Of a DNA stretch of 33,086 nucleotides, positions 1 to 8,756 are shown one piece after another. This stretch comes from an uncultured Prevotellaceae bacterium (GTDB taxonomy: Bacteria > Bacteroidota > Bacteroidia > Bacteroidales > Muribaculaceae), in the NCBI GenBank assembly GCA_946410125.1, contig CAMJZF010000018.1, positions 1 to 33,086 of the forward strand, read 5' to 3'. Under the pieces are notes generated by a model. The model ran no database searches, was not told where the DNA came from, and saw only the letters and a list, made by a program, of their open reading frames with translations. The stretch's first letter is position 1. Each line of letters begins with the position of its first letter. The position numbers were made by a program, and so were the translations under genes.

Positions 1-826
1 GTACAATTTCGACGGCGCAAAGGTACAAAATAAAATAGATACTTGATGACAAATTGTTGAAAAAAATTCTAAAACCCTTGCTGATAAATACAATTCTTGC
101 CAAAATGTATAGGACTATTGACATGGTAACCATCATTTTTATGGTAGCAGGAAACACCAACGTTATCACTGCAATGGGGAAAAGCAACAAGCCCAATGCC
201 GCCTGTGACGACAAGAAGCCCCCCACCCACAGGTCGGTGAGCCTGTCATCGCTGAAAGTAAAACCTATTAACCTATACATAAACAACTGCAGAGTCAAGA
301 AAAGGCCAGCCGAGAGCACCAGCACCAACACATGCAGGAAGACAGAGTTTTGCAATGCCAGTGTGAGTTGAGGATTATACCACGACAGACCATAGAACAA
401 TAGCAAGCCCTCCATCAGGCAAGTGTTTATCATCAAGGCGATGATGATGCGTGTGTCACTCATGGTGTGGTCGGAATAGAGATCGTCCTTGCCCTTGGTC
501 GAGAACATGTTGTGGATAAGATTTGACACATACACATGCCCCAGCCTATAGCTTGTAATCAAGAACAGGCACGAGAGCAGGAACATGATCATCGAGCCCG
601 TGTCGTGCAGAGGAGAGTTGTTGTGGGTGCGGGCATTGCCGGCAACAGGCACCTCAAGCACGGGCATCTGGTCGATGTGCTGGAAAACAGTGTCGTTGCC
701 TCCATGCGAAGGAAATCCCCCCAAGTACTGGGCACGGTGGTCTTTTGGCACCACCACTGTGTCGGCAGCTGCTTTGGTAAGCTCGGTTGAGATTTCGGCT
801 ATATTTTGAGTACTATCGTTGGGCAT
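1..826 (-). CDS. DUF4271-like integral membrane protein, 3' end truncated by the window edge
   Basis: Reverse-strand frame is open from ATG at 826 to the window start (absent from the ORF track because it has no stop). Reads MPNDSTQNIAEISTELTKAAADTVVVPKDHRAQYLGGFPSHGGNDTVFQHIDQMP... followed by several hydrophobic helices (MIMFLLSCLFLITSYRLGHVYVSNLIHNMFS...). Confidence 0.75.
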   Translation of the reverse strand, partial: MPNDSTQNIAEISTELTKAAADTVVVPKDHRAQYLGGFPSHGGNDTVFQHIDQMPVLEVPVAGNARTHNNSPLHDTGSMIMFLLSCLFLITSYRLGHVYVSNLIHNMFSTKGKDDLYSDHTMSDTRIIIALMINTCLMEGLLLFYGLSWYNPQLTLALQNSVFLHVLVLVLSAGLFLTLQLFMYRLIGFTFSDDRLTDLWVGGFLSSQAALGLLLFPIAVITLVFPATIKMMVTMSIVLYILARIVFISKGFRIFFNNLSSSIYFILYLCAVEIV

Positions 827-842
827 TATTTATAAAAAAGTT

Positions 843-1427
843 TCAATATTTTGATTCCATGGGCTGTGCGCCCTGAGCAAGTTCATGCTCCACAATGTCA
901 AGAGCATCACCGGGCGTTGCAGCCAGCGACCATAGCCTGTAATGGCTTTGCTTCATGAATCCCTGATTGATGGCATGAGCCAGCATTTCCTCAAGATGGT
1001 TGTAGTAGTTAAGCGTGTTAAGCAACACTATGGGCTTGGGATGCAGGTTAAGCTGTCGCCATGTGATAGCCTCAAGCAACTCTTCCATGGTGCCGCAACC
1101 ACCAGGCAGTGCTATCACAGCTTGAGTCATCTGTGCCATGGTGTGCTTGCGCTCGTGCATCGAAGCTGTAGCGATAATGCGAGTCAGGCGCTCGTAATGC
1201 CATCCGTTGTCAATCATAAACTGCGGTATCACGCCAACGGCTTCGCCTCCTGCATCAAGCACGCCATCACTCACTGCCCGCATCAGTCCTTCACTGCCGG
1301 CACCGTTAACGCACGTCCATTCACGCTGAGCCATGAGTTGTCCCAACTCACGCGCAGCATCTACATAAGCCGGAGCCAGATTACGGCTCGACGCGCCAAA
1401 AACACAGATGTTTACGTTGCCTGTCAT
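843..1427 (-). CDS. LOG family protein (TIGR00730-type, Rossmann-fold nucleotide-binding)
   Basis: ORF 194 aa with ICVFGASSRN, GEAVGVIPQFM and the PGGCGTMEELLEAITWRQL motif characteristic of LOG/lysine decarboxylase-like proteins. Confidence 0.93.
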   Translation of the reverse strand: MTGNVNICVFGASSRNLAPAYVDAARELGQLMAQREWTCVNGAGSEGLMRAVSDGVLDAGGEAVGVIPQFMIDNGWHYERLTRIIATASMHERKHTMAQMTQAVIALPGGCGTMEELLEAITWRQLNLHPKPIVLLNTLNYYNHLEEMLAHAINQGFMKQSHYRLWSLAATPGDALDIVEHELAQGAQPMESKY

Positions 1428-1468
1428 TGTCAGTTTTCAGTTTTCAGTAATCAGTTGTCAGAAATCGG

Positions 1469-2686
1469 TTACTGGTCGTCGTCGTTCACAATTTGGAAGT
1501 CGCGGTCGGGGTCGTCATATTTCTCGGCCCAGTATTCGTCGTCCCACTCCTCATCAACAACCATTTTGCCTCCGGCATCGGGCATCTCGTCATATTCCTC
1601 TTCCTCGGCGGCAAAGATGAAGTCGTCCTCTTCCTTCACACGGTGCTTGTCGTCAAGGTCGTGAAGGGCTACAGTGTCGGGGATGCGGTTGTGCTCGTCG
1701 TTGATGGTGCGCCACAACAGGTCTTTAAGTTCGGTAAGTCCTTGCTGTGCCACGCTGGAAATAAACACTACGGGCACCTCGCTTGGCAACTCGGGACGCA
1801 GCATTTCCTTAAGGTCTTCATCAATAAGGTCGCACTTGGTGATGGCAAGCACTCGAGGTTTCTCCACCAAATCGGGATTGAAAGTTGCGAGCTCATTGCT
1901 CAATATCTCATACTCACGCTTTATATCGTCGGTATCGCTCGGAATCATGAAAAGCAACACGGCATTGCGCTCGATGTGCCGCAGGAATCTAAGCCCCAAG
2001 CCTTTGCCCTCACTCGCGCCCTCGATGATACCTGGAATGTCGGCAACCACAAACGACTGCTGACCGCGGTAGCTCACGATGCCCAGATTGGGCTCAAGAG
2101 TAGTGAAGGGATAATTAGCTATCTTTGGTTTTGCGGCACTGATTACTGAAAGCAGAGTCGACTTGCCGGCATTTGGAAATCCCACAAGCCCCACATCGGC
2201 AAGCAGTTTAAGCTCCAGGATGATGGACTTCTCCACTCCATTCTCTCCTGGTTGAGCAAAACGTGGAGTTTGACGAGTAGCAGTCTTGAAGTGCACGTTT
2301 CCCAGTCCTCCACGCCCGCCCTTGAGCAGGCGCACTACCTGTCCGTCCTCGGTGACATCACACAAGAACTTTCCTGTCTCAGCATCATAGACAGCGGTTC
2401 CGCAAGGCACCTCAATGATTCGGTCCTCTCCCTTCTTGCCAGTGCATTGATTTTCGGAACCAGGTGCACCGTCGGTAGCAAAGATGTGACGAGTAAACTT
2501 GAGGTGGATAAGAGTCCACAGGTTGCGGTTTCCACGCAGGAAAATGTGTCCTCCGCGTCCGCCATCTCCACCATCGGGACCCCCTTTGGGAATATACTTT
2601 GCACGGTGCAGATGTTTCGAGCCGGCACCACCGTGCCCACTCCTGCACAATATCTTTACATAATCAATGAAGTTACTCTCAGCCAT
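1469..2686 (-). CDS. obgE: GTPase ObgE/CgtA
   Basis: Glycine-rich Obg fold ([37 protein letters not shown]) and G domain ([25 protein letters not shown]), acidic C-terminus. Start placed at MAESNFIDY (2686) because the upstream ATG at 2719 lies in a TACCTTTG promoter element. Confidence 0.96.
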   Translation of the reverse strand: MAESNFIDYVKILCRSGHGGAGSKHLHRAKYIPKGGPDGGDGGRGGHIFLRGNRNLWTLIHLKFTRHIFATDGAPGSENQCTGKKGEDRIIEVPCGTAVYDAETGKFLCDVTEDGQVVRLLKGGRGGLGNVHFKTATRQTPRFAQPGENGVEKSIILELKLLADVGLVGFPNAGKSTLLSVISAAKPKIANYPFTTLEPNLGIVSYRGQQSFVVADIPGIIEGASEGKGLGLRFLRHIERNAVLLFMIPSDTDDIKREYEILSNELATFNPDLVEKPRVLAITKCDLIDEDLKEMLRPELPSEVPVVFISSVAQQGLTELKDLLWRTINDEHNRIPDTVALHDLDDKHRVKEEDDFIFAAEEEEYDEMPDAGGKMVVDEEWDDEYWAEKYDDPDRDFQIVNDDDQ

Positions 2687-2718
2687 AATAGTCAGTGCTT
2701 TTCTTGTTTCAGCCTGCA

Positions 2719-2726
2719 AAGGTACA
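2719..2726 (-). promoter_or_regulatory. Bacteroidetes-type -7 promoter element (TACCTTTG) for obgE
   Basis: Reverse strand TACCTTTGC matches TAnnTTTG, located 33 nt upstream of the preferred obgE start. No clear -33 box. Confidence 0.5.
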
Positions 2727-2863
2727 AATAATTTCTCACACTATAGACTTTTTTCCCACAGAGATGTTGACTTACAAAAGAAACCTCACAGAAATCACAC
2801 CAACCAATGCCCAGCGACGATAAATGCGTTATTGGATTTACTTTTTTGAGGGATTTTTAATTA

Positions 2864-4174
2864 TCACTCTCCCTCTTTCCTGAAATAGACCTCGGCGCAA
2901 TAGAGTGGAATATTTTCCATCCATCCTTGATCAATATAAGGCTTCATTGAGATGCGCAAAGCCTTTAATTGCTTGTCGGCAAAGTCCACATTAACAAAAT
3001 TTTTTAATGACTTACTCTTAACATTGACTTCGGCCTTAACCTCAACAGGGACAACAATGCCATCGCGCTGATATAAGAAATCCACCTCCATAGTAGAATT
3101 GTCTTTTGAGAAATAATATGGAATGTTTCCTGTCGTGGCAAGGTATTGCTGTAGCACATAATTCTCGGTAAATGCACCTTTAAAGCCAACAAAAGCATTG
3201 CTTCCAAACAATAATTCTCTGGGCGAAGCCTCACTCAAGCATGCGAGCAATCCACAATCGAGGAAATAGAGTTTAAATGCTGAGTAATCACAGTAAAACT
3301 TAAGAGGAATACCTGGTGCTGTGACTCGCTCCACTTTGTGAACCAATCCCGCATCCACAAGCCACTGAATAGCCTCCTCATAATCGGCAGCACGGGATCC
3401 TTTCTTTACAGCTCCAAAAATAAACTTCTTGTTTTCACGAGCCAATTGCGCTGGTATGCTATTCCATAATTGCCTTATGCGCTCAGCTTTGTGCTTAGTG
3501 TGCTTAGAAATGTCACGCATATAAGCGTCTAAGATTTCATGCTGTATTTCTCTCACAAGAATGGTGTCATTATTCTCCACAAAACTTTTCACCGCTTCGG
3601 GCATACCACCAACAAAATAATACTGCCTCAAGTAATCAATAAAAATATCATTAAAGGTATTTATACCTTCCCAGTCAAGGGTGTTTAATAGCTCTACCAT
3701 TTTGTCACGTCCACAAGCCAACAAATACTCGGAGAATGTCATTGGATACATGCGCAAAGTGTTGACTTTACCCACTGGATAAGACTCATTCTCTTTTAGC
3801 GATATCCCCAACAAAGAGCCAGCAACTGCTACATGTAATGATGGCATGTCTTCGCAAAAGTACTTCAAAACAGCCAGTCCATCTTTAACTTCTTGAATCT
3901 CGTCAAATATAACAATACACTCTCCAGGCACTATTTCAATCTCATAGTATCGCTCCAGCTCTGCCATTATCCTATTAATTGAAAAGTCACGAAAAAGTGT
4001 TTCGGCAAATTTGTTTTGATGACAGTTTAAATACACCATCTGCTTAAATTCTCTCTTGCCAAACTCCTTCAGAATGTAAGTCTTTCCAACCTGTCGAGCA
4101 CCAAGCAGAATTAATGGCTTGCGACTATCACGCATCTTCCACTCGCGTAAATCATTGTAAATCAATCTCTTCAT
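2864..4174 (-). CDS. ATP-binding protein, AAA (AAA_14) plus DUF4143
   Basis: Walker A GARQVGKT, Walker B IVIFDEIQE, and a C-terminal DUF4143/PD-(D/E)XK-like segment (TENYVLQQYLATTGNIPYYFSKDNSTMEVDFLYQRDGIVVPVEVKAE). Confidence 0.93.
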   Translation of the reverse strand: MKRLIYNDLREWKMRDSRKPLILLGARQVGKTYILKEFGKREFKQMVYLNCHQNKFAETLFRDFSINRIMAELERYYEIEIVPGECIVIFDEIQEVKDGLAVLKYFCEDMPSLHVAVAGSLLGISLKENESYPVGKVNTLRMYPMTFSEYLLACGRDKMVELLNTLDWEGINTFNDIFIDYLRQYYFVGGMPEAVKSFVENNDTILVREIQHEILDAYMRDISKHTKHKAERIRQLWNSIPAQLARENKKFIFGAVKKGSRAADYEEAIQWLVDAGLVHKVERVTAPGIPLKFYCDYSAFKLYFLDCGLLACLSEASPRELLFGSNAFVGFKGAFTENYVLQQYLATTGNIPYYFSKDNSTMEVDFLYQRDGIVVPVEVKAEVNVKSKSLKNFVNVDFADKQLKALRISMKPYIDQGWMENIPLYCAEVYFRKEGE

Positions 4175-4200
4175 TAGTACATTTTTTTAAATATTATGTG

Positions 4201-4231
4201 CAAAATTACATTTTTCTTGGGGAATATGCAA
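4201..4231 (-). promoter_or_regulatory. Bacteroidetes-type promoter for the DUF4143 ATPase (TTG - 20 bp - TAATTTTG)
   Basis: Reverse strand: TTG (4231-4229), 20-bp spacer, TAATTTTG (4208-4201), then about 27 nt to the ATG at 4174. Fits TTTG-N19-21-TAnnTTTG. Confidence 0.6.
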
Positions 4232-4331
4232 GCAAAAATCACATTTTTATTGGGGAATGTTCAACAAAAACTACATTTTTATTGGGGAATACTCAACCAA
4301 AAACCACATTTTTATTGGGGAATACTTACCT
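4208..4331. repeat. Tandem direct repeat, 4 copies of a 32-33 bp unit with core ACATTTTTATTGGGGAAT
   Basis: Core copies start at 4208 (ACATTTTTCTTGGGGAAT), 4241, 4273 and 4306 (each ACATTTTTATTGGGGAAT); spacings 33, 32 and 33 bp. Confidence 0.95.
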
Positions 4332-4424
4332 GGAATTTTCTCAAAAGATGAAAAAAACTCGTGGCAATGCTTCCTTAAAAGAAAAATATGTATATTTTTG
4401 CAGAAAACTATATCGCAAGATTAT

Positions 4425-4841
4425 ATGGGAAAGAAGATTTATTTTGCAGGGTCGATACGCGGTGGCAGGGTCGATGCCGAACTTTATCGCCACATTATAT
4501 CTTTTATGAGCCAGAATCACACGGTTCTTACGGAGCATGTAGGAAGTTCAAAGCTATGTCTCAACGAGCAGGGTCAGGAAGCTGACGCCCGCATCTATGA
4601 GCAGGATGCAGCATGGCTTCGAGAATGTGATGTGGTGGTTGCAGAATGTACTTGCCCCTCGCTTGGAGTGGGCTACGAACTGGCTTATGCCGAGTCTCAC
4701 AACAAGCCTGTGCACATCTTTTACAACCCCATGAAATGTCAGCTCTCGGCAATGCTCACAGGTAACAAATACTTTATCATACACCCTTATGAAAAAGAGG
4801 ATGACATCTACCCCATTCTCGATAAAATTCTTAATCTATGA
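4425..4841 (+). CDS. Nucleoside 2-deoxyribosyltransferase family protein
   Basis: The ORF called from 4257 includes translated repeat DNA. The true start is probably MGKKIYFAGSIRGGRVDAELYRHI at 4425. Family motifs YFAGSIRGGR, EQDAAWLRECDVVVAECTCPSLGVGYELAYA. Confidence 0.88.
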   Translation: MGKKIYFAGSIRGGRVDAELYRHIISFMSQNHTVLTEHVGSSKLCLNEQGQEADARIYEQDAAWLRECDVVVAECTCPSLGVGYELAYAESHNKPVHIFYNPMKCQLSAMLTGNKYFIIHPYEKEDDIYPILDKILNL

Positions 4842-5239
4842 ACAAACTATTAATAATCATTCTGCTCGTAGCTGTGGTGTCGCTTGCAGCATGGGCTATC
4901 AACTCGGGGAAAAACGACGGTTTCAAGACAGTAGATGCCGATGAGTTTGAGAATATCATCTCGGACTACAATAACGTTCAACTGCTTGACGTGCGCACCC
5001 AAGACGAGTTTGACGAGGGTCACATTCCCGGAGCTATGCTAATCGACGTGAAGGACTCTACTTTTATGGAGCAAGCAACGGCGCAACTTGTCAAGACAAA
5101 GCCGGTGGCAGTATATTGCCGCAGCGGTCGCCGCAGTGCCAATGCCGCATCCCTGCTGGTTAAGGCAGGATTTGAGGTCATCAATCTCAACGGCGGCATC
5201 CTTGCCTGGCAACGCCAAGGAAAAAGAGTGATGAAATGA
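4838..5239 (+). CDS. Rhodanese-like domain protein with N-terminal signal/TM anchor
   Basis: LLDVRTQDEFDEGHIPGAMLID and active-site loop VYCRSGRRS; start overlaps the previous stop by 4 bp (ATGA). Confidence 0.93.
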   Translation: MNKLLIIILLVAVVSLAAWAINSGKNDGFKTVDADEFENIISDYNNVQLLDVRTQDEFDEGHIPGAMLIDVKDSTFMEQATAQLVKTKPVAVYCRSGRRSANAASLLVKAGFEVINLNGGILAWQRQGKRVMK

Positions 5240-5253
5240 ATTTAAGACGAGAA

Positions 5254-5314
5254 AGCTGCTCTCGCAGTCTTTGGAGAGCAGCTAAAACCCGCAAGTTGTT
5301 ATCGCAAACTTGCG
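5254..5314. terminator. Two tandem inverted repeats in the convergent gap between the rhodanese gene and the LUD gene
   Basis: AGCTGCTCTC (5254-5263) / GAGAGCAGCT (5274-5283), and CGCAAGTT (5290-5297) / AACTTGCG (5307-5314). No strong U-tract, so the terminator role is inferred from position. Confidence 0.5.
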
Positions 5315-5319
5315 TTGAT

Positions 5320-5958
5320 TCAATATCCCAAGTTTTCACCTACAAGAACCACCACGTGACGGCCTTGAGAGCGGCTGTTGCGCAAGAGGTGGATGTAGCT
5401 GCAGATGCAATCGGCACTGTTGCAGTTGTGGCAGGTGCCATCGACATGGCAGGGTGTGTTTATATCAAACCGTTGAGCATTGATGGGTGATGCCGTGCTG
5501 CGTGCACGAGCCACGGCAGCCTCAACAGTCGATGCGACCTTGTTAAGCCCAATGATGAAAATCACCTTTTTGGGACCCCATGTGATTGCCGCCACTCGAT
5601 TGCCATTGCCATCAATATTGACAATCACTCCGTCTTCGGAAATGGCGTTGGCGCTTGAAAGATACACGTCGGCAGTGAATGCCCGCAGATACATGAGCTG
5701 CTTCTCGTCGGGGTCATCAACGGTGTCGCGGTCAAGCACATTGAGAGTGCCACGTTCCTTGAGAGCCTGTGGCAGACCCATGTCGCGCACTGTCATTGAG
5801 CCTCCCCAGGTGACGCTGCTGCCGTCGGCAATAAGCTCATTTACCTTATTTACCGCCTCTTGTGCCGTAGGGCAATAATGTGCCTCGATGTGACGGCGGT
5901 TCAGGTTCTTTATGAGCCGCTCGGCAAGCAAGCTGTTTCTTGTTTCAAGAGGTGACAT
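5320..5958 (-). CDS. LUD domain protein (LutC/YkgG-like lactate utilization family)
   Basis: MSPLETRNSLLAERLIKNLNRRHIEAHYC...VTWGGSMTVRDMGL...SSANAISEDGVIVNIDGNGNRVAAITWGPKKVIFIIGLNKV, with C-terminal Cys cluster CHVDGTCHNCNSADCIC. Start set at MSPLETRN. Confidence 0.88.
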   Translation of the reverse strand: MSPLETRNSLLAERLIKNLNRRHIEAHYCPTAQEAVNKVNELIADGSSVTWGGSMTVRDMGLPQALKERGTLNVLDRDTVDDPDEKQLMYLRAFTADVYLSSANAISEDGVIVNIDGNGNRVAAITWGPKKVIFIIGLNKVASTVEAAVARARSTASPINAQRFDINTPCHVDGTCHNCNSADCICSYIHLLRNSRSQGRHVVVLVGENLGY

Positions 5959-5960
5959 AA

Positions 5961-7088
5961 TTAATAAGCTATTAGATATTGATAATCGTCTTGAATCATA
6001 ATCCAGTTTTTGTCTACCTCGCGCCAAATAGAATAATGCATGCCTTCCATTGAATTCCAGCGAACATAAAGCTCCAGCCCGCTCGGCGCAGCAACCATAG
6101 CCATGATTTGCGGTGCGTAGAAGAACAACTCATTATCATAGCTTTGACCCGATTCATTCAAGTTTTCGCCCTGGTTAAGCACTTGCCAGTCGTTATAGGC
6201 CGAAACAACTTCACCCTCGGCGATGCAAACCATGGCAACCAGACCTGTGTTGCCCTCACGCTCAAACAAAACCATGTAGAAATGACGCTCATTAATTGGA
6301 CATGAGGCAAGCCACTGAGTGGCAAGAATGCGCCTGTCACCATAAAAATGCTTTATTATATCCTGTGCATCACGACTGGCAGTCTTCACCTTCTCGCCAG
6401 TGAGCCAACGAGAAAACTGTAATGGATTATGATTTTTGAGCCATGCCTCGGGCACGGCAAAAGGAGTTGCCTGATAGTCGCTGTAATCACGAAACATGGT
6501 CTTTGCCACCTTGGGATTGGTAAGAGCATAAGAGTATTTCACCGACTTGTTGCCAACGTTCTTGCTGCCCACATATTTGATTTTGTTAACATAGGGCTTG
6601 AAAACGAGTGTGTTGTACTTCTTAATCTCGGCGGGAGTGACATTGGCACTCATCCAGAACTCGTTGTCGAGAGTGAAACGGTTCTTAGATATTTGAGGCC
6701 GGTCGATGAACAGAGGACGAAATTTCAAGGTTTCATCGTTCTTAATATTGATATTCTCATAGCTATAGTAGAAAAACAGCGGAGTCCAATCATCAATGCT
6801 GCTGTTAACCTTAAGGCGCACCGGAGCACCTTGTTCAAAAGAATAAGCCACCTGACGGGTCTTGTCATAGGTTGCAAGAATCAGGTCGCTGTTGCCATCA
6901 TTGTTGAGGTCGGCATAGCTATACCAATAAGCCACTTGCTGAAAAGGTTTTTCACGATTGAAATGCTCAAGAGCTTCAGGAAGATATTGCTGATGATATT
7001 CCAAAGCTTTCCCTGTAAGCTCGAAACCTTGAGCCTTTGCCTGCGCTACTGCAAGCACCAAAAGGCAAACAAAAAAGATTTTTTTCAT
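5961..7088 (-). CDS. Secreted/periplasmic protein of unknown function with an FG-GAP/EF-hand-like ADLNNDGNSDLIL loop
   Basis: 375 aa, signal peptide MKKIFFVCLLVLAVAQAKAQG; ends 2 bp before the LUD gene start. Confidence 0.8.
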   Translation of the reverse strand: MKKIFFVCLLVLAVAQAKAQGFELTGKALEYHQQYLPEALEHFNREKPFQQVAYWYSYADLNNDGNSDLILATYDKTRQVAYSFEQGAPVRLKVNSSIDDWTPLFFYYSYENINIKNDETLKFRPLFIDRPQISKNRFTLDNEFWMSANVTPAEIKKYNTLVFKPYVNKIKYVGSKNVGNKSVKYSYALTNPKVAKTMFRDYSDYQATPFAVPEAWLKNHNPLQFSRWLTGEKVKTASRDAQDIIKHFYGDRRILATQWLASCPINERHFYMVLFEREGNTGLVAMVCIAEGEVVSAYNDWQVLNQGENLNESGQSYDNELFFYAPQIMAMVAAPSGLELYVRWNSMEGMHYSIWREVDKNWIMIQDDYQYLIAY

Positions 7089-7122
7089 AAAATAAAAGAT
7101 TTAATCGTCAGTATATCAGTAA

Positions 7123-8133
7123 TTAGAATTGATTCTCAACAATGTCGGTAAGAACATCGGTCATATTCATGCCGGCAGCTCGCACCTGCTGTGGGATGAA
7201 GCTGGTGGCAGTCATGCCTGGGGTGGTGTTAACCTCAAGCATATTGATGCAGTCGGTGCCATCGGGGTTCTTGGTAACGATATAGTCGACCCGAATAATA
7301 CCGTTGCAATGCAGAATGTCGTAGATGCGGCTGGTCTCTTCTTGCAGAGCCGCAGTGAGTTCGGGACTGATGCGCGCTGGGGTTATCTCGTCGACCTGGC
7401 CGTTGTACTTGGCATCATAGTCAAAAAACTCGTTGTCGGTAACCACCTCGGTAACGGGGAATACCACCGATTTCTCACGAGTCTTGTAGCAGCCCACTGT
7501 CACCTCGGTGCCGTCAAGGAACCGCTCTATCATCACTTGATTGTACTGCTTGAAGGCATTTTTGATGGCAGGAGCCAGTTGCTCTGTGCTCTTAACCTTG
7601 GTAACGCCAAAACTGGATCCGTCGTCGGTGGGCTTGACAAAGCATGGCATTCCCAGGTCGCGCTCTATGTCCTCCTCGGTGATATTGCGCTCCACATCCT
7701 TAATGAGCAGAATGCTGTCGGCGACATTAACGCCAAAGGGGCGCATGTAATTGTTAAGCATGTATTTATTGAAAGTCAACGCCTCAACAAGCACATTGCA
7801 AGTTGAATAAGGCAGATTGATGAGGTCGAAATATCCTTGCAGGATGCCGTTCTCGCCAGGAGTGCCATGTATTGTAATATAGGCATAGTCGAAGGTCGTC
7901 TTCTCGCCCTTATTGCCCTTGTGCTTGAAAGAGAAGTCGTTCTTGTCGATATAAGCAATGCTGCCGTCATGCAGATTGACATGCCAGTCATTCTTCCTGA
8001 TTACCACGATATAAACATTGTAACGCTCGCGGTCGAACCAGCCATAAAGGCCCTGTGCCGAGCGCAACGACACCTCATGCTCGGATGAGTCACCACCACA
8101 CACGATGGCGATATTTCGCTTAGTTTTCTTCAT
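7123..8133 (-). CDS. ddl: D-alanine--D-alanine ligase
   Basis: IAIVCGGDSSEHEVSLRSAQGL, IHGTPGENGILQGYFD, MPCFVKPTDDGSSFGVTKV, ATP-grasp C-terminus NMLEVNTTPGMTATSFIPQQ. Start placed at MKKTKRN. Confidence 0.97.
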   Translation of the reverse strand: MKKTKRNIAIVCGGDSSEHEVSLRSAQGLYGWFDRERYNVYIVVIRKNDWHVNLHDGSIAYIDKNDFSFKHKGNKGEKTTFDYAYITIHGTPGENGILQGYFDLINLPYSTCNVLVEALTFNKYMLNNYMRPFGVNVADSILLIKDVERNITEEDIERDLGMPCFVKPTDDGSSFGVTKVKSTEQLAPAIKNAFKQYNQVMIERFLDGTEVTVGCYKTREKSVVFPVTEVVTDNEFFDYDAKYNGQVDEITPARISPELTAALQEETSRIYDILHCNGIIRVDYIVTKNPDGTDCINMLEVNTTPGMTATSFIPQQVRAAGMNMTDVLTDIVENQF

Positions 8134-8339
8134 TGTTATTTTTCTTGGATTTATATTATGTTGCAAAATTACTATGAAGGCTTTTAATTACCAAATTTTT
8201 TGCAAGCCAAAAAAGACCGATAATTGATAAGTAACGATGAGATGAATTGCGGAAAAGCCGATTTTTTGATTGTTTTGGTGAGTTATCGCCCGGTTTTTTG
8301 TAACTTCGCAGTCTGAAAGCTCCCGAAGCAATATAAGAT

Positions 8340-8756
8340 ATGACATCACTCAAGTTATATAAGAGCGAGAAACTGTGCAGCAAGACCGAGATAGAACAGC
8401 TTTATTCTCAAGGCACATCGGTAATGGCCTATCCCTTGCGGGCCGTGTGGCTTGCCGTGCCACCCCGCAAGGAAGTACAACCTGTTTCGGCACGATTTCT
8501 CATCTCGATACCTAAAAAGAGGATAAGACATGCCGTGAACCGCGTGCTGCTGCGTCGCCGCACCCGTGAGAGCTATCGTCTCAACCGCGAGTTGCTATAC
8601 CCCGCTGCAAACAATGCCGGCAAGACAATTCTCATTGGCTTCAACTGGGTTGCCAACCATGAGTACAGCTACGCTACCATTGAGCGCAGCATGAAAGAGC
8701 TGTTAAGCAAGATTGCCACATCTCTCACCAGTGAAAACAATCCACAAGAGCAATGA
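8340..8756 (+). CDS. rnpA: Ribonuclease P protein component
   Basis: [18 protein letters not shown]...[32 protein letters not shown] matches the RnpA signature; followed by yidD with 4-bp overlap. Confidence 0.93.
   Translation: MTSLKLYKSEKLCSKTEIEQLYSQGTSVMAYPLRAVWLAVPPRKEVQPVSARFLISIPKKRIRHAVNRVLLRRRTRESYRLNRELLYPAANNAGKTILIGFNWVANHEYSYATIERSMKELLSKIATSLTSENNPQEQ

Noticed and set aside
942-1664. 240-aa plus-strand ORF
   Set aside because: Antisense to the LOG and obgE genes; Ser-rich translation typical of shadow ORFs.
4208-4331. CRISPR-like array
   Set aside because: Units are contiguous near-identical 32-33 bp repeats with similar AT-rich inter-core segments, no unique spacers and no cas genes.
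4257-4424. N-terminal extension of the 2-deoxyribosyltransferase (IFIGEYSTKNH repeats)
   Set aside because: This is translated repeat DNA upstream of a good start (MGKKIYFAGSIRGG) with a TATTTTTG element at 4393-4400.
2864-4841. Defence or toxin-antitoxin island formed by the ATPase and 2-deoxyribosyltransferase
   Set aside because: The genes are divergent, the transferase is paired with a rhodanese, and neither shows an effector domain; no evidence beyond proximity.
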